Below are positions 16,306 to 26,091 of a stretch of 42,862 bases of DNA, in pieces. The DNA is from Pseudoalteromonas luteoviolacea NCIMB 1942 (lineage in GTDB: Bacteria; Pseudomonadota; Gammaproteobacteria; Enterobacterales; Alteromonadaceae). A program made the translations under genes and the position numbers. The stretch spans positions 1 through 42,862 of the forward strand of contig NZ_AUXT01000149.1 in NCBI RefSeq assembly GCF_001625595.1. The letters run 5' to 3'. Under the pieces are notes generated by a model. The model was not told the DNA's origin, did not search any database, and saw nothing but the letters and a program-made list of their open reading frames with translations. The first letter of the stretch is position 1. Every line of letters starts with the position of its first letter.

Positions 16306-18542
16306 TGAATTCTGTAAACAAAAAGCTAGGAAGTATTGACGATTATTCAGATCAAGTAAGTGCGCTGTCAGCAGGGCACTTTAGTGACCCATTTAGCTTT
16401 TTAGGATCTCATGAGGAGAGGTTCGAAGAACATACAGTCACCGCAGTGCGCGTTTATATCCCAAGCGCTACATCGATTGAGGTGCTGCATAAAGGTGTGA
16501 AAACTAAAATGACGCAGTACTCGAATTCAAACTTATTTGTTGCTCGGTTCGAGGCACCATTTGATAAATCAGGATACCGATTAAAAGTTAAGTTTAGTAA
16601 CACAGAAGTCATTTTTGATGATGTATATCGATTTAATAGCGCGCTTGATGAGCATGCAATGTACTTGTTTAACGAAGGAACACTTGAACATGGATATAAG
16701 CACTTTGGCGCACGTTTTATAGTAAATCAGGGTGTTCGAGGTGTACAGTTTAGTATTTGGGCACCCAATGCCAAAAGTGTATCTGTTATAGGCGATTTCA
16801 ACTTTTGGCAGCCAAACCAACACTTTATGAGATTGCATCCGGCAAGTGGTGTATGGGATTTGTTTGTGCCAGGCTTAACGCCAGACCAATGCTATAAATT
16901 TGCAATTACCACACTCGATGGCTGTGTAATTGAAAAAGCAGACCCCTATGCGCAAAAAATGCAGCAAGCACCTGGTACAGCCAGTATTTTGCAAGAAAAT
17001 GTAGAGGTTGCAGAACTCAGTGCTGAGCAAATTAGTGTACGTTTAGCACGAAATAGTATTGATGCACCAGTTTCTATCTATGAGGTGCACTTAGGATCGT
17101 GGAAGCGCAGGCCTGACGAGGGTAATCGATATTTGACTTATCGTGAGTTAGCTGATGATTTAGTCAGCTATGTAAAAGAGCTTGGCTTTTCACATATTCA
17201 ATTAATGCCTATCAGTGAATATCCTTTTGATGGCTCATGGGGGTATCAGCCAGTTGGTTTATTTTCTCCGACAAGTCGTTTCGGTTCAGTAGATGATTTT
17301 AAATACTTCAGCCAAAAATGTCATGAACAAGGCGTAGGGCTGCTTCTTGATTGGGTACCCGGTCATTTTCCTACGGACCCTCATGGATTACAAAAGTTTG
17401 ATGGTACACATTTATACGAGCATGCAGACAAGCGACAAGGGTTTCATCCTGACTGGAATACATGTGTATTTAATTACGACAGGCCAGAAATTAAAAGTTA
17501 TTTGTTATCCAACGCAAATTATTGGCTAAGTGAGTATAAACTAGATGGGCTCAGAGTGGACGCCGTGGCTTCTATGCTTTACCTCGACTATTCGAGAAGT
17601 GCAGGAGAGTGGGTTGCCAATCAGTATGGGGGTCGTGAAAATATTGGTGCAATTGACTGTCTTCAGTCAAGTAATGCTGCCTGTTACAAAAATAGTCCTC
17701 ATGTGATGATGGTAGCAGAGGAGTCAACAGCATGGCCGGGGGTAACTCAAAGTGTTGAGCAAGGTGGTTTAGGATTCGGCTTTAAATGGAATATGGGATG
17801 GATGAATGACAGCCTCGGCTATATGCAGCGAGACCCAGTCCATAGAAAGTATCATCATCACGAAATGACTTTTTCGATGGCATATGCCTTTTCAGAAAAC
17901 TATATTCTACCACTAAGTCATGACGAGGTTGTTCATGGTAAGGGATCATTACTCTGTAAAATGCCCGGTGATGATTGGCAAAAATTTGCAAATTTAAGAG
18001 CATATTATGGCTTTATGTATGCGCACCCAGGAAAAAAGCTACTGTTCATGGGCAGTGAAATAGCACCAAGAACAGAGTGGGATCACAACCAAAGCCTAGA
18101 TTGGTCGCTATTGCAAAGTGAGGCACATCAGGGCATTTATAGAACGGTTAAATCTCTTAACGGCATATACAAAAATACACCTGCCCTTTACGAAGTTGAC
18201 TCTTCTCCTGCAGGGTTTCAATGGATAGATTGTGATAACGCTGGGCAATCAATATTGAGCTTTGCTCGTTTTGGTAAACACTATTCAGATTTAACGGTTG
18301 TAGTAAGTCATTTCACGCCACAAGTTTTTCATCACTTTAAATTAGGAGTGCCTAAAGGCGGCGTTTATCAAGTTGTTTTTAACTCTGATGATGAAGACCT
18401 TTTCGGCAGTGGTGTTAAGGTGGTTGCTCACCAGCAACAATTGCTCGAGTCTAAACCAACTGCAAGCCACGGGTTTGAGCAAAGTGTAGAAATAACTATT
18501 CCACCTTTGTGTACAGTGTATTTAAAGTATATCTCGGCATAA
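16305..18542 (+). CDS. glgB: 1,4-alpha-glucan (glycogen) branching enzyme
   Basis: 745 aa, the full-length GH13 branching enzyme form with an N-terminal extra domain, a CBM48 domain (about 140-235, including FSIWAPNAKSVSVIGDFNFW), the catalytic barrel and a C-terminal beta domain. Catalytic residues: D419 in LRVDAVASM, E472 in MVAEESTAWPGV, and D540 in PLSHDEVVHGKGSL. D419 and E472 are 53 residues apart, exactly as in E. coli GlgB. It cuts alpha-1,4 chains and rejoins them as alpha-1,6 branches. One-base overlap with malQ; glgX starts 1 bp after its stop. Confidence 0.97.
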   Translation: MNSVNKKLGSIDDYSDQVSALSAGHFSDPFSFLGSHEERFEEHTVTAVRVYIPSATSIEVLHKGVKTKMTQYSNSNLFVARFEAPFDKSGYRLKVKFSNTEVIFDDVYRFNSALDEHAMYLFNEGTLEHGYKHFGARFIVNQGVRGVQFSIWAPNAKSVSVIGDFNFWQPNQHFMRLHPASGVWDLFVPGLTPDQCYKFAITTLDGCVIEKADPYAQKMQQAPGTASILQENVEVAELSAEQISVRLARNSIDAPVSIYEVHLGSWKRRPDEGNRYLTYRELADDLVSYVKELGFSHIQLMPISEYPFDGSWGYQPVGLFSPTSRFGSVDDFKYFSQKCHEQGVGLLLDWVPGHFPTDPHGLQKFDGTHLYEHADKRQGFHPDWNTCVFNYDRPEIKSYLLSNANYWLSEYKLDGLRVDAVASMLYLDYSRSAGEWVANQYGGRENIGAIDCLQSSNAACYKNSPHVMMVAEESTAWPGVTQSVEQGGLGFGFKWNMGWMNDSLGYMQRDPVHRKYHHHEMTFSMAYAFSENYILPLSHDEVVHGKGSLLCKMPGDDWQKFANLRAYYGFMYAHPGKKLLFMGSEIAPRTEWDHNQSLDWSLLQSEAHQGIYRTVKSLNGIYKNTPALYEVDSSPAGFQWIDCDNAGQSILSFARFGKHYSDLTVVVSHFTPQVFHHFKLGVPKGGVYQVVFNSDDEDLFGSGVKVVAHQQQLLESKPTASHGFEQSVEITIPPLCTVYLKYISA

Positions 18543-18543
18543 C

Positions 18544-20607
18544 ATGTTAAAGACTAAACTTGGATGTACTTATCCTCTTGGTAACTCTGTTCATGCTGAG
18601 GGCGTAAATTTTGCAGTTTATGCACCCAGCGCATCAGAGGTCACTTTATGCTTGTTTGCAGGACAGGTTGCATCAGAATTTGCACAGATAAAGATGAACA
18701 AGCGGGAAGGCGGACTATGGACCCTATTTGTTGAGGCTGCTCGGGAAGGAGCTCTTTATGGGTACCGTGTTGATGGGGACTATGATCTCGCTGAAGGTTT
18801 GTTTTTTAACAAAAACAAGCTTTTGCTTGATCCTTACTGTATGGACTTTCAAGGTGAGTTCACTTGGAGTGAAAGGCACTACTGCCATTTACCTGTGGGT
18901 GAATTTAACGTCAATGACAACGCCATCGATATGCCCAAAAGTCGAGTTTTTAGCCCCAAACCATATAAGGGAAATCGACCAAATACTTCGTGGCAGGACA
19001 CTTTTATTTACGAATGCCACGTAAAAGGCGCGACACAAACTCTTGATACTATTGCTGCTAAAAAGCGCGGTACTTTTTTAGGTCTTTGCGAACAAAGTTT
19101 TATTACTCACTTACAGCAATTGGGCGTAACAGCCATCGAACTGCTCCCCGTTCAAGCGTTTATTAGTGAGCAATTCTTGACAACAAAAGGGCTTCAAAAT
19201 TACTGGGGCTATAATACTTTGAGCTTTTTTGTCCCTCATAAAGCGTATTGTGTGGAGGGGAACATCACAGATTTTCAGCAAATGGTGGCGACGCTTCACG
19301 AACATAACATAGAAGTGATCATAGATGTGGTTTACAACCACACTGCTGAAAGTGGTATTGATGGTCCCATGCTGTCCATGAGAGGTTTGCATAATTGGGG
19401 CTATTATCGAATGCTGCAAGCTCCAGAATCAGTTTATATTAATGATACAGGATGTGGGAACACGATTAACATTGACGACCCTATAACCTTAAGGCTAGTG
19501 ATTGATAGCTTAAGATACTGGGTGCAGTACATGGGAGTCGATGGGTTCAGGTTTGATCTCGCCACTATTCTAGGGCGAAGCAATGAAGGATTTAATGCTC
19601 AGCACGCTTTCTTCCAAGCCGTGTCACAAGATCCAGTATTGACACAAGTTAAGCTAATTGCAGAACCTTGGGACGTTGGACCCGGTGGCTATCAGCTCGG
19701 CGCTTTTCCATCACCTTGGCGTGAGTGGAATGACAAGTACAGAGATGTTGTGAGACGTTTCTGGAGAGGTGATAGCAGCACACTACCTGAGTTGGCTAAA
19801 AGAATACATGGTTCAAATGACTTGTTTGAGCACAACCTGCGCGGGCCTCTTAATTCGATTAATTTTCTTACTAGTCATGATGGTTTCAGCCTTTCAGATT
19901 GGGTGAGTTACGAGCATAAGCATAACGACCCGAATGGAGAAAGTAACTGCGATGGCCACAGTGAGAACTATTCATTTAATTGTGGTGTAGAAGGTCCTAC
20001 TGATGACCCTGACGTTATCAGTAAGCGAAGAAAGCTACAAATTAACGCGTTGGTCACGTTATTCATGTCTAAAGGTGTGCCAATGATTTGCGCAGGAACG
20101 GAACTAAATCACTCCCAGAATGGCAACAATAACGCGTATTGTCAGGACAACGAAACTAGTTGGTTAGACTGGCAAAATATGAGTGAAACGCAAAATTTGA
20201 TTAACCCAATCTCATCACTGATGAAAATTCGTAGCCAATTGAGTACTTTCAAGCACCCGTTTTTTGTGCATGCTGAAGACGTGAGGTTTGCTGTACTTTG
20301 GTACAACAAATGCGGACAAATTATGAGTGATATGGACTGGCATGATGAAGGCAACAAGACGTTAATTTATGTATTAGCCGATTACGTCGAGTCTAGTTCT
20401 GTATTAGTTATATTGCATGCAGATGCTATGGAAATTGAAATTCAGTTGCCAGATCCCCCTTTTTCTAGTTGCTGGGAAGCCGTTTATTCTTCCGAAGATA
20501 ATTTTCAGGAAGGACAATTCCCCAACTCTTTTGCCCTAACCGGACAGAGTGCATGGATACTCTTGTCGCACAATGAGGAAACCACCAATGGCTCAGAAAA
20601 AGTCTAA
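18544..20607 (+). CDS. glgX: Glycogen debranching enzyme (isoamylase type)
   Basis: 687 aa, GH13 with an N-terminal CBM48 domain (NFAVYAPSASEVTLCLF near residues 22-38). Catalytic carboxylates: D338 in DGFRFDLATILGR, E374 in LIAEPWDVGPGGYQLG, and D446 in FLTSHDGFSLSDW. The GlgX-typical NSINFLTSHDGFSL and QDNETSWLDW blocks are present. It removes alpha-1,6 branches from phosphorylase-limit glycogen. It starts 1 bp after glgB, and its last 20 bp overlap the start of glgP, so translation is probably coupled. Confidence 0.95.
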   Translation: MLKTKLGCTYPLGNSVHAEGVNFAVYAPSASEVTLCLFAGQVASEFAQIKMNKREGGLWTLFVEAAREGALYGYRVDGDYDLAEGLFFNKNKLLLDPYCMDFQGEFTWSERHYCHLPVGEFNVNDNAIDMPKSRVFSPKPYKGNRPNTSWQDTFIYECHVKGATQTLDTIAAKKRGTFLGLCEQSFITHLQQLGVTAIELLPVQAFISEQFLTTKGLQNYWGYNTLSFFVPHKAYCVEGNITDFQQMVATLHEHNIEVIIDVVYNHTAESGIDGPMLSMRGLHNWGYYRMLQAPESVYINDTGCGNTINIDDPITLRLVIDSLRYWVQYMGVDGFRFDLATILGRSNEGFNAQHAFFQAVSQDPVLTQVKLIAEPWDVGPGGYQLGAFPSPWREWNDKYRDVVRRFWRGDSSTLPELAKRIHGSNDLFEHNLRGPLNSINFLTSHDGFSLSDWVSYEHKHNDPNGESNCDGHSENYSFNCGVEGPTDDPDVISKRRKLQINALVTLFMSKGVPMICAGTELNHSQNGNNNAYCQDNETSWLDWQNMSETQNLINPISSLMKIRSQLSTFKHPFFVHAEDVRFAVLWYNKCGQIMSDMDWHDEGNKTLIYVLADYVESSSVLVILHADAMEIEIQLPDPPFSSCWEAVYSSEDNFQEGQFPNSFALTGQSAWILLSHNEETTNGSEKV

Positions 20608-23071
20608 TGTGTGTGTCGTTAAACACTGGCAGGATGCGCCAAAGCTCAATGAAAGCGATTTAGCTGATGATTTAAATCGACATTTTTACTATACACTTGG
20701 ACGCGACAAAGTGGGTGAATCGAAGCACTATTTGTTTCAAGCTTTAGCACTAACAATCAGAGATAGATTGGTCGCTAGGTGCCGAGCGACCACACAGTAT
20801 TTGGACCAAGAGAAAACAAAAAAAGCGGCATATTTGTCGCTAGAATTTTTAATGGGGCGTGCATTAGGTAATGCCATTTTGAATTTAGACCTTGAGGAAC
20901 AAATTGGAACCGCATTGAGTGAATATGGTACAACCTTGGAGGAACTGGAGTCAGCTGAACATGATGCCGGCCTTGGTAATGGAGGCCTTGGTAGACTTGC
21001 TGCGTGTTTTTTAGATAGCTGTGCATCACTGGCATTACCTGTTATCGGGTATGGAATACGCTACGAATATGGCATGTTTAACCAATCCATAGAGCATGGT
21101 GCGCAAATTGAACACCCTGATAAATGGCTACGTGAGGGGCATCCTTGGGAACTCAGTGCGCCCGAGCAAGCTAAAGTTGTAAAGTTTTTTGGTAACGTCG
21201 AGACACATACAGATAAGTTTGGACGTGCACATCATCACTGGACGAACACCCAAGATGTACTAGCAGTACCTTTTGATGTGCCCATTCCCGGTTATCGTAA
21301 TGGGGTTGTTAACACATTACGATTATGGAAATCAGAAGCAACTGATGAGTTTAACTTGAAGGAGTTTAATGAGGGCAGTTATTCAGAGGCTGTTGCTAAA
21401 AAGAACTTAGCAGAGCAGATCACTATGGTGCTGTACCCCAACGATGCCAGTGAAAATGGGAAGGAATTAAGGCTTCGGCAACAATATTTCTTATCAAGTG
21501 CAAGTTTGCAAGACATATTGCACCAGTGGACTCAGCAGCATGGAACTGATTTCAATGACTTTTCGGATTACCATGTCTTTCAATTGAATGATACACACCC
21601 AAGTGTTGCAGTTGCTGAGTTGATGCGTTTGTTGGTCGATGAATATGAGTTGGAGTGGGATAAAGCATGGCAAATAACCACGACTACCATGGCTTATACC
21701 AATCACACGCTGCTTCCGGAAGCGCTAGAAAAATGGTCAGTTTCTTTATTTAGTCGACTTTTGCCCCGTGTCTTAGAGATTATTTATGAAATAAATGCAC
21801 GGTTTTTGGCAGAAGTCGCACTCAGGTGGCCTGGAGACGTTGAAAAGCAACGGGAGCTTTCACTAATTGAAGAGGGTCCTGAGCCGCAAATTAGAATGGC
21901 TTATTTGGCGATTGTGGGCAGCTTTTCAGTAAATGGCGTTGCTGCATTGCATACTGAGTTGCTTAAATCGGGCTTGTTTAATAGCTTTTATAACTTGTGG
22001 CCAGGCAAGTTCAATAACAAGACAAACGGTGTAACACCAAGACGGTGGCTTGCGCATTGCAACCCAAAATTGGCGCAATTGATTTCAGAAAAAATTGGTG
22101 ATGGATGGCAAGCTGACTTTTCGGAAATCCAACGGCTAAGACGATATTATGATAAAGCTTCGTTTCATCAAGAGTGGCAAGCAGTTAAGGCTAACAACAA
22201 GCAAAAACTTGCCCAATTAGTTGAGTCAAAATGTGGCGTAACGTTTGATACCGAAATGTTGTTTGATGTGCATGTGAAGAGGATCCATGAGTACAAGCGT
22301 CAACTGTTAAACATACTCCACGTTATTGCTCTGTACGATCAAATTAGACGTGGTGAAGTAGAAAATATCGTGCCGAGATGTGTTTTGTTTGGAGGCAAAG
22401 CCGCCCCAGGTTATTACATGGCAAAACTCATTATCAAGCTGATAAATAATGTTGCCAATGTGGTCAATAAAGACGAAGCCGCCAAGCCCTATTTGAGAGT
22501 TGCATTTCTACCGAACTACAATGTCACTGCAATGGAAACGATTTGTGCAGCGACAGATCTCTCACAGCAAATTTCAACAGCAGGGAAAGAAGCCAGCGGC
22601 ACAGGTAATATGAAATTTATGATGAACGGTGCCGTCACAATTGGCACTCTTGATGGAGCCAACATCGAAATTCGAGAGCAAGTCGGTGATGACAACTTCT
22701 TCTTGTTTGGTGTGACAGCTGAACAGGCCAATCAGGTCCGGCAGAATTATAATCCGACTAAAATTATAGAGTCTTTTGCACCTCTAAAAAACACAATGAA
22801 ACTGCTATCTAGTGGCCATTTCAATCTATTTGAACCCAACATTTTTAATGACATTATCGGGTCAATCCAAAGTCCTCATGACCCTTGGTTGGTTGCGCAA
22901 GATTTTGAAAGTTACTTTGATGCACAGCAGCGCGCTGCGCAGAGTTACACGAACAAAACATTGTGGAATCGCATGAGTATTTTAAATACAGCTGCGAGCG
23001 GGACATTCTCTAGTGACCGCACTATTTCGCAATACAGTGAAGATATTTGGCGATTGAAACCCATGCAGTAA
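20588..23071 (+). CDS. glgP: Glycogen/maltodextrin phosphorylase
   Basis: 827 aa from ATG 20588, chosen because GAGGAA sits 7 nt upstream. An ATG at 20549 adds 13 residues atypical of the family. GT35 features: YLSLEFLMGRALGNA, GLGNGGLGRLAACFLDS, RYEYGMFNQ, HVKRIHEYKRQ, and the PLP site ASGTGNMKFMMNG with the lysine at about 676. It releases glucose-1-phosphate from non-reducing ends of glycogen. It overlaps the end of glgX by 20 bp and is followed by glgC after a 30-bp gap. Allosteric AMP sites cannot be judged by eye. Confidence 0.96.
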   Translation: MAQKKSNVCVVKHWQDAPKLNESDLADDLNRHFYYTLGRDKVGESKHYLFQALALTIRDRLVARCRATTQYLDQEKTKKAAYLSLEFLMGRALGNAILNLDLEEQIGTALSEYGTTLEELESAEHDAGLGNGGLGRLAACFLDSCASLALPVIGYGIRYEYGMFNQSIEHGAQIEHPDKWLREGHPWELSAPEQAKVVKFFGNVETHTDKFGRAHHHWTNTQDVLAVPFDVPIPGYRNGVVNTLRLWKSEATDEFNLKEFNEGSYSEAVAKKNLAEQITMVLYPNDASENGKELRLRQQYFLSSASLQDILHQWTQQHGTDFNDFSDYHVFQLNDTHPSVAVAELMRLLVDEYELEWDKAWQITTTTMAYTNHTLLPEALEKWSVSLFSRLLPRVLEIIYEINARFLAEVALRWPGDVEKQRELSLIEEGPEPQIRMAYLAIVGSFSVNGVAALHTELLKSGLFNSFYNLWPGKFNNKTNGVTPRRWLAHCNPKLAQLISEKIGDGWQADFSEIQRLRRYYDKASFHQEWQAVKANNKQKLAQLVESKCGVTFDTEMLFDVHVKRIHEYKRQLLNILHVIALYDQIRRGEVENIVPRCVLFGGKAAPGYYMAKLIIKLINNVANVVNKDEAAKPYLRVAFLPNYNVTAMETICAATDLSQQISTAGKEASGTGNMKFMMNGAVTIGTLDGANIEIREQVGDDNFFLFGVTAEQANQVRQNYNPTKIIESFAPLKNTMKLLSSGHFNLFEPNIFNDIIGSIQSPHDPWLVAQDFESYFDAQQRAAQSYTNKTLWNRMSILNTAASGTFSSDRTISQYSEDIWRLKPMQ

Positions 23072-23101
23072 CCGCCTTGAACATTAATATGGAGATAAGA
23101 A

Positions 23102-24400
23102 ATGCCGAGTTATGCAAACCGTTATATCAGTAACCTGACAAGAGACACGTATGCATTGATCCTTGCGGGTGGGCGTGGCAGTCGGTTGCACGAATTAACC
23201 GATTGGCGAGCAAAGCCAGCGGTCTACTTTGGTGGTAAACACAGAATTATAGATTTCCCGTTGTCCAATTGTATAAACTCGGGCATCCGACGAGTAGGGA
23301 TTGCAACGCAATATAAATCACACTCTTTAATACGCCACGTAAACAGAGCATGGGGCCACTTTAAGAAAGAGCTAGGCGAATCTGTAGAGATTTTACCAGC
23401 ATCTCAACGCTATGGAGATGAATGGTATTGCGGTACTGCGGATGCTGTTTTTCAAAACATGGACATTATTCGCCATGAATTACCAAAGTATGTGATGATT
23501 CTATCCGGTGACCATGTTTATAGAATGGATTACGGTGCGTTGATTGCGAAGCATGTGGAGACCGGAGCGGATATGACCGTCTGCTGTATCGAAGTAGACT
23601 GCGATGAAGCGGCAAATACCTTTGGTGTTATGACGGTAGATCAAGATAAACGAGTTCGAAGGTTTGATGAAAAACCGGCAGAACCATCATCTATGCCTGA
23701 CAAGCCTGGAATTTGCCTTGCTTCTATGGGGAATTATGTATTTAACACTGAGTTTTTATTTGAGCAGTTAAAGCGAGATGCGCAACGTGAAGGTTCGGGT
23801 CGTGATTTTGGGCACGATATCATTCCTTCAATCATAGAAGAGCACAATGTATTCGCATTTCCATTTCGAGATCCAAGTCACCCTGGCCAACCGTATTGGC
23901 GGGATGTTGGGGCTATTGATTCATTTTGGGAAGCGAATATGGAGTTGGTGTCCGTAGAGCCGCAATTAGATCTTTACGACCCTTCTTGGCCTATTTGGAC
24001 CTACCAAGAGCAATTGCCGCCGGCCAAGTTTATCTTTGATGATGAAAACAGAAGAGGTATGGCGGTTGATTCGACTGTATCTGGTGGATGCATTATTTCT
24101 GGATCAGTAGTTAGGAAGTCTTTGTTGTTCTCCAATGTTCATGTGCATTCGTATTGTGAAATCGAAGGTGCGGTTGTATTGCCAGGGGTTAAAATCAATC
24201 GTCACTGCAGAATTAAAAATGCAATAATTGATCGCAGTTGTGAGATCCCCACAGGTATGCGTATTGGCTATGATCCAGAGGAAGACCGTAGCAATGGCTT
24301 TAGAGTATCTAACAAAGGCATTGTCCTAGTAACCAGAGATATGCTGACCGCATTGCAGGACAGCCAAAAACCTAAAGAATCAAGTTTAGAAAGTGCCTAA
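23102..24400 (+). CDS. glgC: Glucose-1-phosphate adenylyltransferase (ADP-glucose pyrophosphorylase)
   Basis: 432 aa. The nucleotidyltransferase signature [13 protein letters not shown] (from about 21) is followed by [18 protein letters not shown]39 corresponds to a known effector-site lysine of E. coli GlgC. The catalytic-domain motifs [16 protein letters not shown] and [14 protein letters not shown], and a C-terminal left-handed beta-helix ([16 protein letters not shown] onward), complete the family architecture. It makes ADP-glucose from ATP and glucose-1-phosphate, the committed step of glycogen synthesis. It has a good Shine-Dalgarno (GGAGAT) before the ATG. glgA follows after 9 bp. Confidence 0.97.
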   Translation: MPSYANRYISNLTRDTYALILAGGRGSRLHELTDWRAKPAVYFGGKHRIIDFPLSNCINSGIRRVGIATQYKSHSLIRHVNRAWGHFKKELGESVEILPASQRYGDEWYCGTADAVFQNMDIIRHELPKYVMILSGDHVYRMDYGALIAKHVETGADMTVCCIEVDCDEAANTFGVMTVDQDKRVRRFDEKPAEPSSMPDKPGICLASMGNYVFNTEFLFEQLKRDAQREGSGRDFGHDIIPSIIEEHNVFAFPFRDPSHPGQPYWRDVGAIDSFWEANMELVSVEPQLDLYDPSWPIWTYQEQLPPAKFIFDDENRRGMAVDSTVSGGCIISGSVVRKSLLFSNVHVHSYCEIEGAVVLPGVKINRHCRIKNAIIDRSCEIPTGMRIGYDPEEDRSNGFRVSNKGIVLVTRDMLTALQDSQKPKESSLESA

Positions 24401-24409
24401 GGGTAATAT

Positions 24410-25939
24410 ATGCATGTAGTTATGGTGGCAGCTGAAAATGACAGGCTGCCTAATTGCAAAGTGGGAGGCGTTGCGGATGTGATCCGCGACATCCCTTACG
24501 CTTTGGCAGAAAACAATATTCAGACCTCGGTGATTGTGCCTGATTATGGTCAAACAAAAATGCGGCGTCAGTTTGTCGCTGATATCGCTGTACCGTTTAA
24601 ACAGCATTTAGAAACCGCTGTATTGTGGCGCGTTGAACAGGATAATGGCGTCAGACAATATGTGATTTCACACTCTTTATTTTCCGAGCATGGTGGTGAC
24701 ATCTACTGTAATGATGGTGGTCGACCTTTTTATACGGATGCTAATAAATTTGCGTTTTTCAGTGCTGCTGTATGTGAGGTTATTGAACATGCTTTAATTG
24801 ATGATATCGATGTGCTTCATTTGCACGATTGGCATGCTGCATGTGTTGCTGTGTTGAAGCAATTTAGTCCTAGGTTTGAAAGGTTGAAAAAACTAAAAAC
24901 TGTTTTCACAGTTCATAACCTAGCTCTGCAAGGCATTCGACCATTTAATGGTGATGACTCTAGTTTGGAAGCTTGGTTTCCAACGCTGAGTTATGATGGC
25001 CAGCAGATCTGTGACCATTATTACCCTCATTGTTTTAATCCAATGAGGGCGGCGATAAATTTAGCAGATAAAGTGCATTTGGTATCTCCAAATTACTGCA
25101 ATGAAGTACAGCAGGGTAGTGATCATCAAGTCGGCTTTTTTGGTGGAGAAGGCTTAGAGCATGATATGCAGTTGGCCGCTAAAAGCGGTAAACTCGTCGG
25201 TGTTTTAAACGGGTGCAAGTATGATTATGAAGTTCCTGAAGCCAGTTGGAAAATGATGCTAGAAAGTGCCGAGTCCAATATATTTAGATGGATGGCAAAG
25301 CACGCAGAATTACAAAGTTCTCACTACATAGCGCATCAGAGAGTTCTTAAGTGGATTAAATCACCGTGCGAAGGGCCTTTAGTTACGAGCGTTGGTAGGC
25401 TAACGGATCAAAAAGCGCTGCTATTAAAGCAGTCAATGGAAGGTGGCCTAGTGCTTGATATGCTGGCAAGTATCCTAACTGATTTTAATGGGAGAATGAT
25501 TCTCCTCGGTTCAGGTGATGCGGAGTTGGAATATCTATTCTCTCAAGTTATGGCGCGAAATGATAACGTGCTATACCTAAAAGGGTACGGAGAGAGCATT
25601 GGAGATATGCTTTATCAACTAGGCGATTTGTTTTTGATGCCCAGCTCTTTTGAGCCTTGTGGCATTAGTCAAATGCTTGCCATGCGCTCGGGGCAGCCTT
25701 GTTTGGTAAACAATGTAGGTGGGCTGGCTGATACCGTTGAAGACAACGTGTCAGGGTTTGTCTTTTCGGGCGACAGCATCAATGAGCAATCAAATAACTT
25801 AGTAGGTCGATTTAGGCAAGCTTTGGCGTTGTTTGAAAGCGACGCAGATGGCTATCGGAAAATTTCAGAAAATGCGGCAGAAAAAAGGTTCACATGGGAA
25901 CAAAGCGCTATACTATACAAGCAAAATTTATATGAGTAG
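24410..25939 (+). CDS. glgA: Glycogen synthase (ADP-glucose type)
   Basis: 509 aa, GT5 glycosyltransferase. The N-terminal CKVGGVADVIRDIPYAL contains the KxGG ADP-glucose motif (K17). Further matches are HLHDWHAACVAVL, FTVHNLALQG, LVGVLNGCKYDYEVPE and, in the C-terminal domain, LMPSSFEPCGISQMLAMRSG followed by GGLADTVEDN. It extends alpha-1,4-glucan chains. It is the last gene of the glycogen operon. The sequence is somewhat divergent from E. coli GlgA, but the donor-binding motifs are kept. No strong terminator was seen in the 152 bp that follow. Confidence 0.94.
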   Translation: MHVVMVAAENDRLPNCKVGGVADVIRDIPYALAENNIQTSVIVPDYGQTKMRRQFVADIAVPFKQHLETAVLWRVEQDNGVRQYVISHSLFSEHGGDIYCNDGGRPFYTDANKFAFFSAAVCEVIEHALIDDIDVLHLHDWHAACVAVLKQFSPRFERLKKLKTVFTVHNLALQGIRPFNGDDSSLEAWFPTLSYDGQQICDHYYPHCFNPMRAAINLADKVHLVSPNYCNEVQQGSDHQVGFFGGEGLEHDMQLAAKSGKLVGVLNGCKYDYEVPEASWKMMLESAESNIFRWMAKHAELQSSHYIAHQRVLKWIKSPCEGPLVTSVGRLTDQKALLLKQSMEGGLVLDMLASILTDFNGRMILLGSGDAELEYLFSQVMARNDNVLYLKGYGESIGDMLYQLGDLFLMPSSFEPCGISQMLAMRSGQPCLVNNVGGLADTVEDNVSGFVFSGDSINEQSNNLVGRFRQALALFESDADGYRKISENAAEKRFTWEQSAILYKQNLYE

Positions 25940-26091
25940 TTAGGGCTAGCTCATCCTAGCAATACAAAACTAGTACTTTAATGTTTTAGTTTGATTTTAT
26001 TTATCAGAAATTCGGGTTAAAATTATTAAATATAATTAAAAATCATAGAACAAAAGTACTGTTATTGAACAGTAAAGCTAGGAGCGATGAT

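Noticed and set aside
25945..25960. GCTAG-CTCATC-CTAGC as a terminator after glgA
   Set aside because: The stem is only 5 bp and no T-run follows.
26065..26091. TTG 26065 as start, or ATG 26087, for the EAL-HDOD gene
   Set aside because: TTG 26065 has no ribosome site and ATG 26087 is out of frame with an immediate stop; AGGAG supports TTG 26092.
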